DNA from: Candidatus Omnitrophica bacterium CG02_land_8_20_14_3_00__42_8
GTDB taxonomy: Bacteria; Omnitrophota; Gorgyraeia; Gorgyraeales; Gorgyraeaceae
Direction of reading: 5' to 3'
Assembly: GCA_002780805.1 (NCBI GenBank)
Contig: PEUD01000062.1
Span: 1 to 5,588, forward strand
Length of the DNA stretch: 5,588 nt
Numbering within the stretch: the first letter of the stretch is position 1; each line of letters begins with the position of its first letter. The notes below the pieces were generated by a model. The model saw only the letters and a list, made by a program, of their open reading frames with translations. It made no database searches and was not told the DNA's origin. Made by a program: the position numbers and the translations under genes. This document shows, piece by piece, positions 4,710-5,588 of this stretch.

Positions 4710-5588
4710 TTACGGTGTCATTGTAAATATCTTCCTGGCTATCTCCGGATATTTCGCTATAAATCGCAGCTCGTCGTGCGTAAGCGGCTGCTGGGTATGC
4801 ACATTGGCATATCTGACGAGTTCGAGTATATTTGCCGCCTCTAAGTCGTTTTTAAATTTTATCTCCAGCTTATCATATACATTCCTGAATCCTTTTATGC
4901 CGGAATATTCGCCCGCGATAATCTGCCTGCCTGTTTCTATAAATTCAGGCTCTCCTCTCCCCAGCTCCTCAAAATCATAAAGTTCATAATTACGCCTGTC
5001 TTTCAATGCCCCGTCCGCATGAATGCCGGATTCATGGGCAAATGCGTTTGCGCCAATACCTGGATGATTTATGGGTATAGGCACCTTGAACGCGTAAGAA
5101 GCGTATTTACCTATCTTCCATGCGTGGTTAAGTTTAACCATTTCATCCAAATGGTACTTACCGGCGAACCCGCTGGAATATTTAATCGCGAGTATGACAG
5201 AGACAAGGTCTGCGTTTCCTGCCCGCTCTCCTATGCCGTTTACAGTGGTATTTATATACGCGTCGCAGCCTGCGTCTATCGCCGCCTTTGCGCCCGCGAC
5301 AGAACACGCGATCACCATCCCTAAATCATTATGGCAGTGAAGCTCTATGGGTAATTTCACCTCGCTGGCCAGTATCTTTACTCTCTTATAAATCGTAAAA
5401 GGGTCATCGTAACCAAGCGTATCGCAATACCTGAACCTGTCTGCGCCGTGGTCTTTTGCCGCCTTTGCGAATTTTATAAGATACGGCAGGTCTGTCCTTG
5501 ATGCGTCCTCCGCGTTTACACCTACGATCTTTAATTTCTTTTTCCTTGCCAAGTCAACGGCGTCTGTCATCATAAGCAAGATATCGTC
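4710..5588 (-). CDS. Homocitrate synthase-like protein (NifV/LeuA family), N-terminus cut by the window edge
   Basis: This is the C-terminal 292 residues of a DRE-TIM metallolyase; the frame stays open to the right edge, so the true start and the N-terminal DRE motif lie outside. Homocitrate synthases condense acetyl-CoA with 2-oxoglutarate. Seen in order, counting from the edge: VNAEDASRTD (24-33), DRFRYCDTLG (50-59), the metal-ligand motif ELHCHNDLGM (82-91), TTVNGIGERAGN (114-125), and AFAHESGIHADG (182-193) followed by KDRRNYELYDFEELGR. The CDT, HCHND and KD-RNYE segments look more like NifV-type homocitrate synthase than 2-isopropylmalate synthase, and there is no room for the LeuA regulatory domain. 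Alternatives are isopropylmalate or citramalate synthase. Homocitrate could serve the nitrogenase cofactor or a 2-aminoadipate route, but no nif or lysine genes are in view. The stop codon TAA is at 4712-4710. Confidence 0.8.
   Translation of the reverse strand, partial: DDILLMMTDAVDLARKKKLKIVGVNAEDASRTDLPYLIKFAKAAKDHGADRFRYCDTLGYDDPFTIYKRVKILASEVKLPIELHCHNDLGMVIACSVAGAKAAIDAGCDAYINTTVNGIGERAGNADLVSVILAIKYSSGFAGKYHLDEMVKLNHAWKIGKYASYAFKVPIPINHPGIGANAFAHESGIHADGALKDRRNYELYDFEELGRGEPEFIETGRQIIAGEYSGIKGFRNVYDKLEIKFKNDLEAANILELVRYANVHTQQPLTHDELRFIAKYPEIARKIFTMTP

Noticed and set aside
4621..4980. Plus-strand open frame of 119 codons
   Set aside because: It starts in the palindromic element and runs antisense to the homocitrate-synthase-like gene. 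It has no ribosome site and no recognisable domain.
5019..5324. Plus-strand open frame of 101 codons
   Set aside because: It is wholly antisense to conserved motifs of the homocitrate-synthase-like gene, so it is a shadow frame.
5577..5579. TTG as start codon of the homocitrate-synthase-like gene
   Set aside because: The frame continues upstream through the last 9 bases without a stop, and the family has a conserved N-terminal metal-binding segment that must lie beyond the edge.
1..5588. CRISPR array or defence system
   Set aside because: There are no regularly spaced identical repeats, and all four genes belong to well-known housekeeping or envelope families.

Overview
The window carries four protein genes, all read from the minus strand, so the transcription order is from high to low coordinates: a homocitrate-synthase-like gene (cut by the right edge), purA, hppA, and a gene for an OmpA-domain lipoprotein. 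About 88% of the window is coding. The lipoprotein has a clear lipobox and a peptidoglycan-binding domain, so the source is a diderm (Gram-negative-type) bacterium. The potassium-dependent type of membrane pyrophosphatase and the NifV-like homocitrate synthase fit an anaerobe or an energy-limited lineage. The combination of genes with structured, repeat-rich spacers reminds me of uncultivated PVC-related groups such as Omnitrophota, but this is an impression and was not tested.

Layout from left to right: 1-217 is a gene-free edge with two copies of a roughly 25-base repeat and two hairpins. 218-946 is the lipoprotein. 947-1096 holds a good sigma70-type promoter for the lipoprotein gene and a four-stem palindromic element. 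1097-3184 is hppA. 3185-3325 holds a strong ribosome binding site for hppA and a nested 108-base inverted-repeat element. 3326-4555 is purA. 4556-4709 holds a GC-rich branched palindromic element. 4710-5588 is the homocitrate-synthase-like gene, open to the right edge.

The four genes do not form an obvious functional pathway: carbon/amino-acid or cofactor synthesis, AMP synthesis, ion-pumping pyrophosphatase, and cell-envelope anchoring. The gaps of 141-154 bases between them, and a separate promoter in front of the lipoprotein gene, argue against one tight operon. I see no mobile-element gene, CRISPR array, tRNA, rRNA, toxin-antitoxin or defence system, and I do not think the window contains a new protein system. 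The most unusual content is in the spacers: each gap contains folding, palindromic DNA, and two of the elements (1013-1089 and 4584-4697) seem to share a hairpin with a compensating base-pair change.
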